A stretch of 64,000 nucleotides of DNA from Maribacter sp. PR1 (GTDB lineage Bacteria; Bacteroidota; Bacteroidia; Flavobacteriales; Flavobacteriaceae): assembly GCF_028464145.1 (NCBI RefSeq), contig NZ_JAQPCG010000003.1, forward strand, positions 310,001 through 374,000, in the 5' to 3' direction. Shown here piece after piece: positions 27,830 to 37,438 of the stretch. The notes beneath the pieces were generated by a model. The model had not been told where the DNA came from and ran no database searches. It saw nothing but the letters and a program-made list of their open reading frames with translations. The position numbers and the translations under genes are program-made. Positions within the stretch are counted from its first letter, which is position 1. Every line of letters starts with the position of its first letter.

Positions 27830-28129
27830 TTATACCTCAATGGTCCTTTGTTTTTTGGAAGATTTAAAAACATAGGTATAAAACCACATAATGGTGAAGG
27901 TAGGGATAACGTCCAACCCTGGAATAATTTCCTCAATAAAAGTAACTATACCAGCGGCCTGCCCTATTTTTCCTTTATACATTCTGGTCATGAGCCAACC
28001 CGAAAGTGGAGCCCAAATGATATCGGAAAATTCACCTACAAAGGGGATTGCGAAAGACAACATTCCTATTGCATCAAATAGTAATCCTAGGAAGAGTTGC
28101 TTATATTTTTTGTCTTTGTTTTTCGACAT
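27830..28129 (-). CDS. Small integral membrane protein
   Basis: The 99-residue protein has two to three hydrophobic helices (LFLGLLFDAIGMLSFAIPFVG; EEIIPGLDVIPTFTIMWFYTYVF) and a basic N-terminus. The acidic and proline-bearing central segment EEIIPGLDVIP is like a conserved loop. I do not recognise a family with certainty. It is on the same strand as folE, 69 bases downstream of it, and may be co-transcribed. Confidence 0.72.
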   Translation of the reverse strand: MSKNKDKKYKQLFLGLLFDAIGMLSFAIPFVGEFSDIIWAPLSGWLMTRMYKGKIGQAAGIVTFIEEIIPGLDVIPTFTIMWFYTYVFKSSKKQRTIEV

Positions 28130-28198
28130 ACCGTAAAATTATAAATCCTACAGAAATGAGCAACAACAATGCCAAAAACCTAGTCAAATAGTATTCGA

Positions 28199-28798
28199 CT
28201 AAGATAAATCGGAGCTGATTAACTTTAAGAATTCGTTACGTGTTTCTATTTTTTCGAATTGCCCCCTAAAGCCAGAGGTAGTAGTCACGGAATTCTGCTT
28301 TTGAACCCCTCTCATCATCATGCACATATGAGAAGCTTCTATAACAACGGCAACACCTTTTGGTTTCAGTGTATTGTTTATACATTCAAGAATGTCATGT
28401 GTTAAACGCTCTTGGACCTGTAATCTTCGGGCAAAAACGTCCACTATTCTGGGAATCTTGCTCAACCCAACAATATGACCATCTGGTATATAGGCTACGT
28501 GCGCCTTGCCAAAAAATGGGAGCATATGATGCTCACACAGCGAGTAAAGTTCTATATCCTTAATAATGACCATGTCGTCATAATTCTCTCTAAACATGGC
28601 GCCTTGTAATATCTCTTCGGCACTCTGCTTATATCCTTGCGTTAAAAATAACATAGCCTTTGCTGCCCTTTCTGGAGTTTTGAGTAAACCTTCACGATTC
28701 TTGTCCTCCCCTATTTCATCAATTACCGAAGAGAATTTTTCCTTGATCTCATCCGTAATTTCCATATTGTATTCTTCTAAATTCCTGTATGGCGACAT
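28199..28798 (-). CDS. folE: GTP cyclohydrolase I
   Basis: The 199-residue protein has the complete FolE signature: [22 protein letters not shown] (zinc Cys and His), [38 protein letters not shown] (zinc Cys) and [11 protein letters not shown]. It converts GTP to 7,8-dihydroneopterin triphosphate, the first step of folate and, in some bacteria, other pterin synthesis. It is a cytoplasmic decamer. The N-terminal 20 residues precede the usual [13 protein letters not shown] helix. The ATG at 28798 is the only candidate upstream of that helix apart from MEITDEI. Confidence 0.96.
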   Translation of the reverse strand: MSPYRNLEEYNMEITDEIKEKFSSVIDEIGEDKNREGLLKTPERAAKAMLFLTQGYKQSAEEILQGAMFRENYDDMVIIKDIELYSLCEHHMLPFFGKAHVAYIPDGHIVGLSKIPRIVDVFARRLQVQERLTHDILECINNTLKPKGVAVVIEASHMCMMMRGVQKQNSVTTTSGFRGQFEKIETRNEFLKLISSDLS

Positions 28799-29011
28799 TT
28801 ATTGTGTTTAATTAATTAAATAATTACTTGAACAAAAATATTCATTGTTATCGCATTCCTAGCTAATATATCGTTAAATTTATTTTGAAGCACGAAATAA
28901 ATTTAAACTGACACCCATAAACAAAGGTGGCATATGCCATAGTTCAAAGAATACCTATATTTTTTTATATGATACCCTTTCTTTAAATTCACGGGCTCAT
29001 TTATCCATGAT

Positions 29012-29692
29012 ATGATTAAAGCTAAAAACATCCATAAATATTATGGGACATTAGAAGTTCTAAAGGGTGTGGACCTACACATAAAAAAGGGGGAAATAGT
29101 ATCCATAGTCGGTGCTTCTGGAGCAGGAAAAACAACACTTTTACAGATATTGGGTACGCTAGATATTCTTACAAACACAAATGAAGGTAACCTTATCGTT
29201 AACGGTACGGAAACAACTAAGTTGTCCGGTAAAGAATTGGCAAAATTTAGAAACGAACATATTGGTTTTATTTTTCAATTTCATCAGTTACTCCCTGAGT
29301 TTACGGCAATAGAAAATGTGTGTTTGCCGGCTTTTATAAAAAAAACGTCAAAAGAGGCAGCAGAAAAAAGGGCAAAAGAACTATTGGACTTTTTGGGACT
29401 CTCACATCGATATCATCACAAGCCGGCCGAACTTTCGGGCGGGGAACAACAAAGAGTAGCTGTTGCTCGGGCCTTGGTAAATAACCCCTCCATTATTTTT
29501 GCAGACGAGCCCAGCGGTAATTTGGACTCTGAAAGTGCCGATAACCTGCATAACTTATTTTTTGAACTACGGGAAAAATTTGGGCAAACCTTTGTAATCG
29601 TGACCCATAATGAGGACCTGGCTGAAATGGCAGATAGAAAATTGACCATGGTAGATGGGAAAATCGTTGATAAAGAGGTCATACTTTCTTGA
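29012..29692 (+). CDS. lolD: LolD-type ABC transporter ATP-binding protein
   Basis: The 226-residue ATPase has Walker [10 protein letters not shown] (34-42), Q-loop [12 protein letters not shown], signature [16 protein letters not shown] and Walker [13 protein letters not shown]. It also has the H-loop [14 protein letters not shown]. The subfamily is that of LolD/MacB-like lipoprotein or efflux ABC systems. The partner permease is not adjacent, so lolD is a family-level name. It overlaps no ORF; the next gene starts 10 bases after its stop. Confidence 0.88.
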   Translation: MIKAKNIHKYYGTLEVLKGVDLHIKKGEIVSIVGASGAGKTTLLQILGTLDILTNTNEGNLIVNGTETTKLSGKELAKFRNEHIGFIFQFHQLLPEFTAIENVCLPAFIKKTSKEAAEKRAKELLDFLGLSHRYHHKPAELSGGEQQRVAVARALVNNPSIIFADEPSGNLDSESADNLHNLFFELREKFGQTFVIVTHNEDLAEMADRKLTMVDGKIVDKEVILS

Positions 29693-29702
29693 TATTTTGC
29701 CC

Positions 29703-30260
29703 ATGCTAAAAGAGATTATTGAGTTTGCTAAGAATCCCACTTACGAAGAACATGTTCCAATTGGAAATACGGACAAAATAAAATACATTTTAAAATTAGT
29801 GGTTCTTGCTTTCTCCCTAAGCATAGTTTTGAGTATAATCATAGCTAGTTTGGAAACAATTTTTGGTTTTGAACTGGGTAAGCATGCCATGGACGTTTTT
29901 TTGGATAATTATCCAGTGGTGTACCTATTTCTATTTGCCGTAATCGGCGCACCTTTATTAGAAGAATTGCTTTTTAGAGGACCTATGATATGGTTTAAGG
30001 AATCCAAGGTATTTCCGTTTATATTTTATATCCTAACCATTGCATTCGGATTTATGCATATTACAAATTATGAGATGAACACCCAGACTATCTTGTTGTC
30101 TCCAATCCTAGTCTCTCCGCAATTATCGGTAGGCCTATTACTCGGTTTTACAAGGATAAAATTTGGACTATTGTACGCTATGGCATTACATGCGATGTAT
30201 AACTTAGTTTTGACAGGTCCCATCTTTTTGTTCAAACTGTTAGATATTCCAATCGAATGA
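29703..30260 (+). CDS. CPBP-family intramembrane protease homologue
   Basis: The 185-residue membrane protein has the CAAX-protease/bacteriocin-processing (ABI) motifs: LLEELLFRGPMIWF (E-E-x-x-x-R), FGFMHITNY and ALHAMYNLVL with the conserved His and Asn. It has about four to six hydrophobic segments (for example IKYILKLVVLAFSLSIVLSIIIA near 26-48). Substrate unknown. I use ATG 29703; the extended frame to 29655 lies inside the ABC gene. The gene is 10 bases after the ABC gene and overlaps the TIGR02757-type gene by ATGA. Confidence 0.87.
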   Translation: MLKEIIEFAKNPTYEEHVPIGNTDKIKYILKLVVLAFSLSIVLSIIIASLETIFGFELGKHAMDVFLDNYPVVYLFLFAVIGAPLLEELLFRGPMIWFKESKVFPFIFYILTIAFGFMHITNYEMNTQTILLSPILVSPQLSVGLLLGFTRIKFGLLYAMALHAMYNLVLTGPIFLFKLLDIPIE

Positions 30261-31021
30261 ACAAGAAAGAATTAAAAGAGTTTTTGGATGTAAAGGTTGC
30301 AACCTATAACAATCCAAAGTTTTTAGAGGCTGACCCCATTCAAATTCCACACGTATTTACCAGAAAAGAGGATATAGAAATCAGTGCCTTTTTAACGGCA
30401 ACCATTGCATGGGGAAATAGAAAAAGCATAATTAACAATGCAAAAAGAATGATGGAGTTGATGGGAAATAGTCCCCATGATTTTGTTATAAACCATCAAG
30501 AATCCGATTTAGAAACATTAGCACCCTTTGTGCATAGAACTTTTAACGGTAACGATTTTTCATATTTTATAAAAAGTTTAAAGAATATATATCGAAAACA
30601 TGAAGGCTTGGAAGGTATATTTACAAAGAATCAGGCAAAGAGCTCATTACAACCCACAATCTCGAAATTCAAAAAAATATTCTTTGAGCTTCCTTTTGAA
30701 CAAAGAACAACGAAACATGTTTCCGACCCACTAAAAGGTTCTGCAGCCAAACGAATCAATATGTTTTTGCGATGGATGGTCAGGGATGCCAATAATCAAG
30801 TTGATTTTGGGTTATGGCCAGGTATTTCACCTTCAAAACTATCCTGTCCCCTGGATGTACATTCAGGAAATGTCGCTAGAAAACTAAAATTATTAAAGCG
30901 CAAACAAAACGATGCCAAAGCCTTGGCCGAGCTGGATAATAGCTTAAGAAAACTGGACCCTATGGATCCAGTTAAGTATGATTTTGCACTATTTGGACTG
31001 GGGGTTTTTGAAAAGTTTTAG
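30257..31021 (+). CDS. TIGR02757 (DUF2400) family protein
   Basis: The 254-residue soluble protein resembles the TIGR02757/DUF2400 family: DPIQIPHVFTRKEDIEISAFLTATIAWGNRKSII, MELMGNSPHDFV, RINMFLRWMVRDANNQVDFGLW and PLDVHSGNVARKLKLLKRKQND. The histidine and arginine in the last block are notable, but the function is unknown to me. It starts within the ATGA overlap of the CPBP gene and its stop overlaps the stop of the convergent peroxidase in a TTAG tetranucleotide. Confidence 0.87.
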   Translation: MNKKELKEFLDVKVATYNNPKFLEADPIQIPHVFTRKEDIEISAFLTATIAWGNRKSIINNAKRMMELMGNSPHDFVINHQESDLETLAPFVHRTFNGNDFSYFIKSLKNIYRKHEGLEGIFTKNQAKSSLQPTISKFKKIFFELPFEQRTTKHVSDPLKGSAAKRINMFLRWMVRDANNQVDFGLWPGISPSKLSCPLDVHSGNVARKLKLLKRKQNDAKALAELDNSLRKLDPMDPVKYDFALFGLGVFEKF

Positions 31022-32817
31022 AGGGCCTTCACCTCAGCATCCGTTAGTGTCTTAACAAATGCCACCAAGGCCTTTTGCTCGCTGTCAGAAAGATTCAGTG
31101 CATCAAAAGGCAGGGTTTGTCGTTCCAAAACAAAACCCATTCCTGCCCCCCCACCTTGGTTATAAAAATCCATAACCTCTTCTAAAGTGGCATACACCCC
31201 ATTGTGCATATATGGGGCTGTAAGTTCCGCATTTCTCACACTTGGGGTCTTGAACATACCCCTATGTAATTCTTCGCCATACATCCAATAAAAGCCAAGA
31301 TCTCCATCCAATTTTTTGTTTTGTTTTGTTTCGGGAACACCTATCACCTCTTTTTCCGTTTCTGTGTAAAATGGAGGAACTGTACCATTAGTGAGGGGCA
31401 TAAAATGACAAGTAGCACATAGCGCCTTGCCCATAAAAAGGTTCATACCCAGCTGCTCCTCCTTTGTAAATGTACTTTCCTCTCCCCTCATATTCTTATC
31501 AAACTTACTATTGAAGGTGTTCAACGTACCAACATAGGCCGAGATGGCTTTGACTATATGTATGTTCTTTAAAGCAGTGTTAGGATAGACTTTTCTGAGA
31601 AGTGTGGTATATAGGCTATCCTGCAATATATCATCTGAAAACTGGTGCACCGCCGTATTAAATTCACGGTCATTGGTAAAAACATTACTAATTTGATCAG
31701 CAAGCGTTGGGGACCTACCATCCCAGAAAAAATTTTGCTGGTAAATAGTATTAAGCAACGTAGGCGTATTGCGATCTAAGGATTTTCCAGCATTGTCCGT
31801 ATTGAACACCAAACCATCGGCATATGCTTTTTCTGGATTGTGACAGCTTACACAGGCCATGTTTCGAGATTGGGATAATCTTGGCTCAAAGAACAACTTC
31901 TCTCCTAAAGCTATCTTGGCATCGGTAATAGGACGATCAACCGGTGGAGTAAAAAAGAGGGTATTAAAAGAGGCATCCTCAAAAAAAGTAGATGCATCAA
32001 AATTAAAGGGTTTGTTATCCACATTCGTCCATAAACCACTTTGGTCCCTTATATTTTTCCAACTTCTGGTTATGGGATTGAAATAATCTCGAATAAAGGA
32101 ATAACGGTCAAAAGACTCAAAATCTGTATTAGTATTCAAATAGACCACAGCCCTATCAATAAGCTCCAAAAAAGTTGAATGCAACGTGCTGTTTTTTCTT
32201 TTTATTGCATCAGCCAAAGTAAACCCATACAACTCTTTAAGATGATTCAGGGAAATAGCACTCTCTGAAATACCTAAATGACTTACAGGGGTATCAAACC
32301 CTGAAATACTATGGCTAATGATGCGTAGCAATTGCTGTTGTACGGCAATAAAAAACCTTTGTGGATTAAGGGGTTTGTCCGCAATATTGTGCTCCAAATT
32401 CCCCAACAGGCCCTTTGTGAGTTTAAGCTCTACCTGAAATTGTTCCTTTGAGGTATTCCCATCATATATACTTTCTTCAATTTTTTGTAACCCAAAAGGT
32501 CGCATGATTTTACCTGTATCTTCCTTGTATAATGGTAGCGCCGGACCGTTCGCTCGGTGGCCCACCTCCGGATTAAGGTAGGATGCATAAGGCTCTGCCT
32601 TTTTGAACTGTCTTCTTAATTGGATAAAAAGGAGTTTTGCCTTCGGGTCATTTGGCTCCACGATTAAAAGGCTATCTATATATTGGTTAGCATTTTGAAT
32701 AGACCTAAGGTAAGAGGCACGGGCCAAATCCCATGATACAGCCTTAGTAACTTTGGTCTCAGGGGCACAGGATATAAGTAATACACTACTATAAAAAAGA
32801 ATGAATTTATTCTTCAT
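31018..32817 (-). CDS. Di-haem cytochrome c peroxidase-type lipoprotein with N-terminal extension
   Basis: The 599-residue protein is a lipoprotein (lipobox LLISC, Cys17) with two haem-c motifs: Cys322-x-x-Cys325-His326 (ACVSCHNPEKAYADG) and Cys467-x-x-Cys470-His471 (LCATCHFMPL). It has MauG/CcpA landmarks RNTPTLLN, FFWDGRSPTLADQ and TPSVRNAELTAPYMHNG. It should reduce hydrogen peroxide or oxidise a substrate in the periplasm. The N-terminal about 300 residues are an all-helical extension, not part of the peroxidase fold, which I cannot name. A stem-loop separates it from the upstream PhoX/DUF839-like gene, with which it may be an operon. Confidence 0.9.
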   Translation of the reverse strand: MKNKFILFYSSVLLISCAPETKVTKAVSWDLARASYLRSIQNANQYIDSLLIVEPNDPKAKLLFIQLRRQFKKAEPYASYLNPEVGHRANGPALPLYKEDTGKIMRPFGLQKIEESIYDGNTSKEQFQVELKLTKGLLGNLEHNIADKPLNPQRFFIAVQQQLLRIISHSISGFDTPVSHLGISESAISLNHLKELYGFTLADAIKRKNSTLHSTFLELIDRAVVYLNTNTDFESFDRYSFIRDYFNPITRSWKNIRDQSGLWTNVDNKPFNFDASTFFEDASFNTLFFTPPVDRPITDAKIALGEKLFFEPRLSQSRNMACVSCHNPEKAYADGLVFNTDNAGKSLDRNTPTLLNTIYQQNFFWDGRSPTLADQISNVFTNDREFNTAVHQFSDDILQDSLYTTLLRKVYPNTALKNIHIVKAISAYVGTLNTFNSKFDKNMRGEESTFTKEEQLGMNLFMGKALCATCHFMPLTNGTVPPFYTETEKEVIGVPETKQNKKLDGDLGFYWMYGEELHRGMFKTPSVRNAELTAPYMHNGVYATLEEVMDFYNQGGGAGMGFVLERQTLPFDALNLSDSEQKALVAFVKTLTDAEVKAL

Positions 32818-32835
32818 TGCTGTTACGTATTTAAT

Positions 32836-32870
32836 AACGAGTCTCCACTTGAAATAAATGGAGACTCGTT
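32836..32870 (-). terminator. Stem-loop between the DUF839-like and peroxidase genes
   Basis: A 12-bp perfect stem AACGAGTCTCCA / TGGAGACTCGTT (32836-32847 with 32859-32870) with an 11-base loop follows the stop of the DUF839-like gene on the minus strand. The tail after it is only moderately U-rich (TTATTAAAT), so it may be a partial terminator that lets some read-through into the peroxidase gene. Confidence 0.6.
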
Positions 32871-32888
32871 CTGAATTATAAAAAGGAT

Positions 32889-34487
32889 TTATCTGGGCAG
32901 TCCCTGCAAAATGACAATCTGTCCACCTTGATCATCTTCACGGGCACCGGCAGCAATAGCAGCTGCATTTGTTTCCATATCATGCCCGTCCAAACCTTTG
33001 AAATCATCACTCTCCCAGTAGTGGGGCTGCAGGTTTAACAAAAATGTTCCAGGTACGCCGACCTTATCGGAAATATCCTCCAATGCACCGAACTCCCCAC
33101 TAAAACCTGTACTTCCAGAAGGATCTAAATCTTGGCGCACGATTAACTCCAAAACTACCCTTGAATTATTTCCATTAAGGTCAGATTGGTAGATGTAGGC
33201 TGCATGACCTCTATCAAATGAGTTGGGGTCTTCCTGATAATAAACAAAGTTTTCGGTAACTGTAATGTTGTCCGGGCTTTGTAATAATGGATTATTGCCA
33301 TCTGCATTATTCGAATCCGTATTTCCACTTACAATTTGGGTCAATTTTCCTGTCAAAGGAGATGCTTCATCCAATTCCAATTTATAAACGGTTCCCCAAT
33401 CGTTGTAAGTTCCAGCTCCAGGACCTCTACCGGTTACTGCAAAAAATACGTTTCGTCCATTGGAATCTGAGCCCTTTTGGTAGTCCACATCCTCAACACG
33501 CATAAAGGCAGAAGCTTCTACTGCCACACAAGCGTCTTCCATTTCGTTTTTGGTCATTGCTGCTCCATCGACAATCTCTACAAATTCAACGTCATACGTT
33601 TGCTGAAAATCTAGGTTGGATTCATTGTATATGGTACCTGGTAAAACGTCCATGGCGCCCCCAGCACCATCTGAAATTTGTTTAAACCTTAAAACATAAA
33701 TTTTACCTCCGGTAAGATCGGCATCACCTGCTTCAGAATAATACAAGGTAACTTGCCCTTCCGAACCACTAGAATCGTCATCCCCACCTATAATCACGGT
33801 TTTACCGGTATAGGCATCTTTAGGCAAGGGAACAGCATTTTCCCATGAAAATTCACCCAAAGCATCCAGTCCAAAATCGGCTGTTGGCGTTGGTACGGCT
33901 ATATAGGGGTCAATTCCCTTAACATCGTAATGAAAGCTTTCCGAAGCGGAAAGAAAAAGGTCTGAAGACCCTCCGTGAATGGCGGCTTCCCACATGGTCC
34001 CGGAACATTGCCTTGCAAAATCTGCAACTCCCGAGTTTAATAGCCAGTCACCCTCAATAGGGTTCATATTGGCGTCAAATTTAATCCTAGCCACACCGTA
34101 ATCATCTTCGGCATTGCTCAAATAAATATAGCCATCACTATTTGGGTCATTTAGAAAACCAGCGCCATCTTGAGCCCCTACCAATTGAAATCCATTCGAT
34201 AGGGTGTCCCTTGTACTGATTAAAGAGTAGGCCTTTACAAAGTTGAACTGTGGCTGCATCGCCACTAAGGGATCTAATTTTGATTTATTCTCGAAAATGG
34301 TGCTCTCTGACATAAAATCCTCTCCGTCCCTACCATCGGCGCCATCTTGACCGTCTACACCATCAATTCCATCTCTACCGTCTAAACCGTCCATGCCATC
34401 TTCAGGATCACAGCCCATAATTGCTAATCCCATTAAGGAAAGAAAGAAGGTTTTAATTAATACATTTTTTGATTTTTTCATTTTCAT
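32889..34487 (-). CDS. PhoX/DUF839-like lipoprotein with collagen-like repeat
   Basis: The 532-residue lipoprotein has a signal peptide ending LAIMGCDPEDG (lipobox I-M-G-C). It is followed by a run of DG-x triplets (about residues 27-57: DGMDGLDGRDGIDGVDGQDG and more), a flexible acidic collagen-like stalk. The rest resembles the DUF839/PhoX beta-propeller family: DGYIYLSNAEDDYGVARI, SGTMWEAAIHGGSSDLFL, VVIGGDDDSSGSEGQVTLYY and GEFGALEDISDKVGVPGTFLLNLQPHYW. PhoX enzymes are calcium- and iron-dependent alkaline phosphatases; some relatives are lactonases or lack phosphatase activity. The metal residues cannot be aligned here. It may be an operon with the di-haem peroxidase downstream. Confidence 0.8.
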   Translation of the reverse strand: MKMKKSKNVLIKTFFLSLMGLAIMGCDPEDGMDGLDGRDGIDGVDGQDGADGRDGEDFMSESTIFENKSKLDPLVAMQPQFNFVKAYSLISTRDTLSNGFQLVGAQDGAGFLNDPNSDGYIYLSNAEDDYGVARIKFDANMNPIEGDWLLNSGVADFARQCSGTMWEAAIHGGSSDLFLSASESFHYDVKGIDPYIAVPTPTADFGLDALGEFSWENAVPLPKDAYTGKTVIIGGDDDSSGSEGQVTLYYSEAGDADLTGGKIYVLRFKQISDGAGGAMDVLPGTIYNESNLDFQQTYDVEFVEIVDGAAMTKNEMEDACVAVEASAFMRVEDVDYQKGSDSNGRNVFFAVTGRGPGAGTYNDWGTVYKLELDEASPLTGKLTQIVSGNTDSNNADGNNPLLQSPDNITVTENFVYYQEDPNSFDRGHAAYIYQSDLNGNNSRVVLELIVRQDLDPSGSTGFSGEFGALEDISDKVGVPGTFLLNLQPHYWESDDFKGLDGHDMETNAAAIAAGAREDDQGGQIVILQGLPR

Positions 34488-34671
34488 TCTAGTTTTAGGT
34501 TACATAATGCCCAAAACTAAAACTCGAACCTTTTAATAAGGTTCATAGAAAATTAGTAATCGATTAACTAAACTTTACTAAACTGTTACAGTGTAAATTT
34601 ATAATGAATTTGAAGTGAGTAAATCTTCAACTTTAGGTTAACTACTATTTAAAAAACTTAATATCAAATGA

Positions 34672-35808
34672 TTACGCTACAATTCCCATAGTACCCAAAT
34701 CCAATTCCTGTTTTTTGCCACCTTCGGCTATGGATTTATATATTGCTTCTACGATAATCATATCCCGTTTACCCATTTCGCCAGGAGCTACATTGGTAGT
34801 GCCCATGAGTATATGCTTGGCAAAATCGTCCATTTGAAGGGCTTGTTGCCTTTTATGGGGAAAACTTATCACATTTCCGTTGGACGTTTTTCCGCTTATG
34901 GGTCCATAACTATGGGCAGGGTCCAATTCGAACCAACCCTTGCTACAATGGGATTTTAATCTATTTCCATTCGCATTGTGTGAGGTCATCATATGTGCCA
35001 CCGCTCCAGTTGGAAATTCGAACTGGGCAGTTATAGTTTCATCCGTTTCTTTAAAATATTCAGGTCTAGTACTAAATTCTTGGGCAGAAACCGAAGATGG
35101 GTTAGATCCACAACCATATATACTCGTTTGTATGGAGTATACGCCCATATTCATTAAAGCACCTCCTCCAGATAATTTTTTGTTCAAACGCCACTGGTCT
35201 GGATTACCTTGTGAAATATACCCCGCATCAGAGGAAACGAACTTTACATCTCCAAATGTCTTTTCTGCCACGTATTTTTTCACTTCTTTGGTGTAAGGGT
35301 CCGATTGCATTCTGTATCCTACTGATAATTTAACCCCGGCTTTTTTACATGCCTCTATTATGGCGTCACACTCTTCTACACTTATGGCCATTGGTTTTTC
35401 ACAAATCACATGTTTTCCTGCCCGGGCCGCCCTAATACTAAAATCGGCATGCATGCTATTGGGTAATACCACATATACAATATCAATGGCATCATTTTTG
35501 GCTATGGTATCAAAATTTTCATAATTGTAAATATTCTTTGAGGATATATCGTATTTCTCCTGCCAAACTTTTTCTTTTTCTGGGGTTCCTGTTACAACAC
35601 CGGCCAGATAACAGTGTTCGGTATCCTGTAAAGACGGGGCCAATTGATAAGTACTATAACTACCTAATCCAACAAGTGCAATTCCCAGTTTCTTTTTATC
35701 CTGATTGGTACTATTTGCACAGGCCAGACTCGTCCCTCCCAATAAAGCAGTGGCAGTGATTCCTTTCCCCATAGTCAAACTGAAATCCCTTCTAGAAAAT
35801 ATTTTCAT
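34672..35808 (-). CDS. Gfo/Idh/MocA-family oxidoreductase, Tat lipoprotein-like
   Basis: The 378-residue protein has a twin-arginine signal (SRRDFSLTMGKG) and a possible lipobox (GGTSLAC, Cys29), so it may be a Tat-exported lipoprotein. The NAD(P) domain shows IALVGLGSYSTYQLAPSL and the E-K-P motif in VICEKPMAISVEECD. The C-terminal domain has LMNMGVYSIQTSI and the substrate-site Lys/His pattern of glucose-fructose oxidoreductase relatives. It probably acts on a periplasmic sugar or cyclitol with tightly bound cofactor. Its 5' end faces the S10 gene over about 140 bp. Confidence 0.88.
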   Translation of the reverse strand: MKIFSRRDFSLTMGKGITATALLGGTSLACANSTNQDKKKLGIALVGLGSYSTYQLAPSLQDTEHCYLAGVVTGTPEKEKVWQEKYDISSKNIYNYENFDTIAKNDAIDIVYVVLPNSMHADFSIRAARAGKHVICEKPMAISVEECDAIIEACKKAGVKLSVGYRMQSDPYTKEVKKYVAEKTFGDVKFVSSDAGYISQGNPDQWRLNKKLSGGGALMNMGVYSIQTSIYGCGSNPSSVSAQEFSTRPEYFKETDETITAQFEFPTGAVAHMMTSHNANGNRLKSHCSKGWFELDPAHSYGPISGKTSNGNVISFPHKRQQALQMDDFAKHILMGTTNVAPGEMGKRDMIIVEAIYKSIAEGGKKQELDLGTMGIVA

Positions 35809-35947
35809 TTTTAATTAATATTTTATGAATTATTCATTTTGATACTCCATTAAATATAACAAGAATAAAATTGAATAAAATCCATAGCTGCATAAAATGG
35901 TATTTCTCAATAAATGGTTATTTTTAAACGACTAATTCAAACAACAT

Positions 35948-37438
35948 ATGAAAAACTATTTATTATTAACTACGCTATTATTATCCCTTCATTTTCAGAT
36001 TTATTCCCAAAACAGAAAACTACCGGTCGATACCGTTATTACTACGCAACACAACGTTACCATCAATGGGAACTCCATAGACTATACGGCAAAAACGGGA
36101 ACCCAGCCTGTTTGGGATGAACACGGTGAACCCATAGCCTCTCTACATTATACCTATTATACGCGGAATAATGTGAAGGACAGGGCTTCCAGACCCTTAT
36201 TGATATCCTTTAATGGAGGTCCTGGGTCAGGTTCAGTTTGGATGCATTTAGCCTATACAGGCCCACGAATCCTAAAAATTGACGACGAAGGTTATCCGGT
36301 TCAACCTTACGGGGTCAGTGAAAACCCATATTCCGTTTTAGACGTTACCGATGTGGTGTATGTAAATCCTGCGAATACAGGCTATTCCAGAACAATTCCT
36401 GAATCCGGTGAAAAAGTGGACCGTAAAAAATTCTTTGGCATCAATGCCGATATTGAATACTTGGCGGAATGGTTAAATACGTTTGTCACAAGAAACAATA
36501 GATGGCGTTCACCAAAATATCTTATTGGGGAAAGTTACGGTGGACCAAGGGTAATGGGCCTTTCTTTGGAACTACAGAACCAACAATGGATGTATTTAAA
36601 TGGTGTGATTTTGGTATCGCCCGCAGATTACAAAATCATTCGTAACGAGGGCCCTGTGGCAGAAGCCATCAACCTACCCTACTATACGGCAGCAGCTTGG
36701 CATCACAAGGCCTTACCTTCCCAATTACAGAGCAAAGATCTTTTGGATATTTTGCCCGAATCCGAGGCATATACCATAAACACATTAATTCCTGCCTTGG
36801 CAAAAGGAGGATTTATTCCGGATAACGAAAAAACGGCGGTGGCGGAAAAAATGGCCTATTATTCCGGCTTGAACACCAAGGACATCATGGACCAAAACCT
36901 ATCGGTTCCTACATCGTTCTTTTGGAAGCATCTTTTGAAGGAAAAAGGAGGCTATACCGTTGGACGGTTGGATTCCCGTTATATGGGACTGGATAAACAA
37001 CTTATGGGTATGCGTCCAGACTATAATTCCGAACTTACTTCGTGGTTGCATAGCTTTACGCCTGCCATAAATTACTATCTACAGGAAGAGTTAAAATTTA
37101 AGACCGATATAAAATATAATATGTTCGGCCCGGTACACCCATGGGACAACTCCGATGAGAATACACGAGAAAACCTAAGACAGGCCATGGCACAAAATCC
37201 ATATTTGAACGTTATGGTACAATCAGGTTATTACGATGGTGCAACTACTTATTTCAATGCAAAGTATTTAATGTGGCAAGTGGACCCAAGTGGCAGAATG
37301 AAAGACCGTTTTAGTTTTAAAGGATATCGTTCCGGTCACATGATGTATTTGAGAAAAGAAGACTTACAAAAGGCCAATAATGATATAAGAGACTTCATCA
37401 ACAATACCTTGACCAACGGCAAAAGTGCCAAATATTAG
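35948..37438 (+). CDS. S10-family serine carboxypeptidase
   Basis: The 496-residue protein has a signal peptide (NYLLLTTLLLSLHFQIYSQ) and the S10 catalytic plan: ISFNGGPGSGSVWMHLAYTGP (oxyanion region), the nucleophile in YLIGESYGGPRVMG, an Asp in SGYYDGATTYF and the His in GYRSGHMMYLRKEDL. It cleaves C-terminal residues from peptides in the periplasm at acid pH in known relatives. It joins the M14 and M28 enzymes of this window as a secreted peptidase set. Its stop overlaps that of the convergent small gene in TTAG. Confidence 0.92.
   Translation: MKNYLLLTTLLLSLHFQIYSQNRKLPVDTVITTQHNVTINGNSIDYTAKTGTQPVWDEHGEPIASLHYTYYTRNNVKDRASRPLLISFNGGPGSGSVWMHLAYTGPRILKIDDEGYPVQPYGVSENPYSVLDVTDVVYVNPANTGYSRTIPESGEKVDRKKFFGINADIEYLAEWLNTFVTRNNRWRSPKYLIGESYGGPRVMGLSLELQNQQWMYLNGVILVSPADYKIIRNEGPVAEAINLPYYTAAAWHHKALPSQLQSKDLLDILPESEAYTINTLIPALAKGGFIPDNEKTAVAEKMAYYSGLNTKDIMDQNLSVPTSFFWKHLLKEKGGYTVGRLDSRYMGLDKQLMGMRPDYNSELTSWLHSFTPAINYYLQEELKFKTDIKYNMFGPVHPWDNSDENTRENLRQAMAQNPYLNVMVQSGYYDGATTYFNAKYLMWQVDPSGRMKDRFSFKGYRSGHMMYLRKEDLQKANNDIRDFINNTLTNGKSAKY

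Noticed and set aside
29655..29702. Extended N-terminus of the CPBP gene in frame to 29655
   Set aside because: The extension lies inside the ABC ATPase gene on the same strand and adds no membrane or signal feature; ATG 29703 fits the family.
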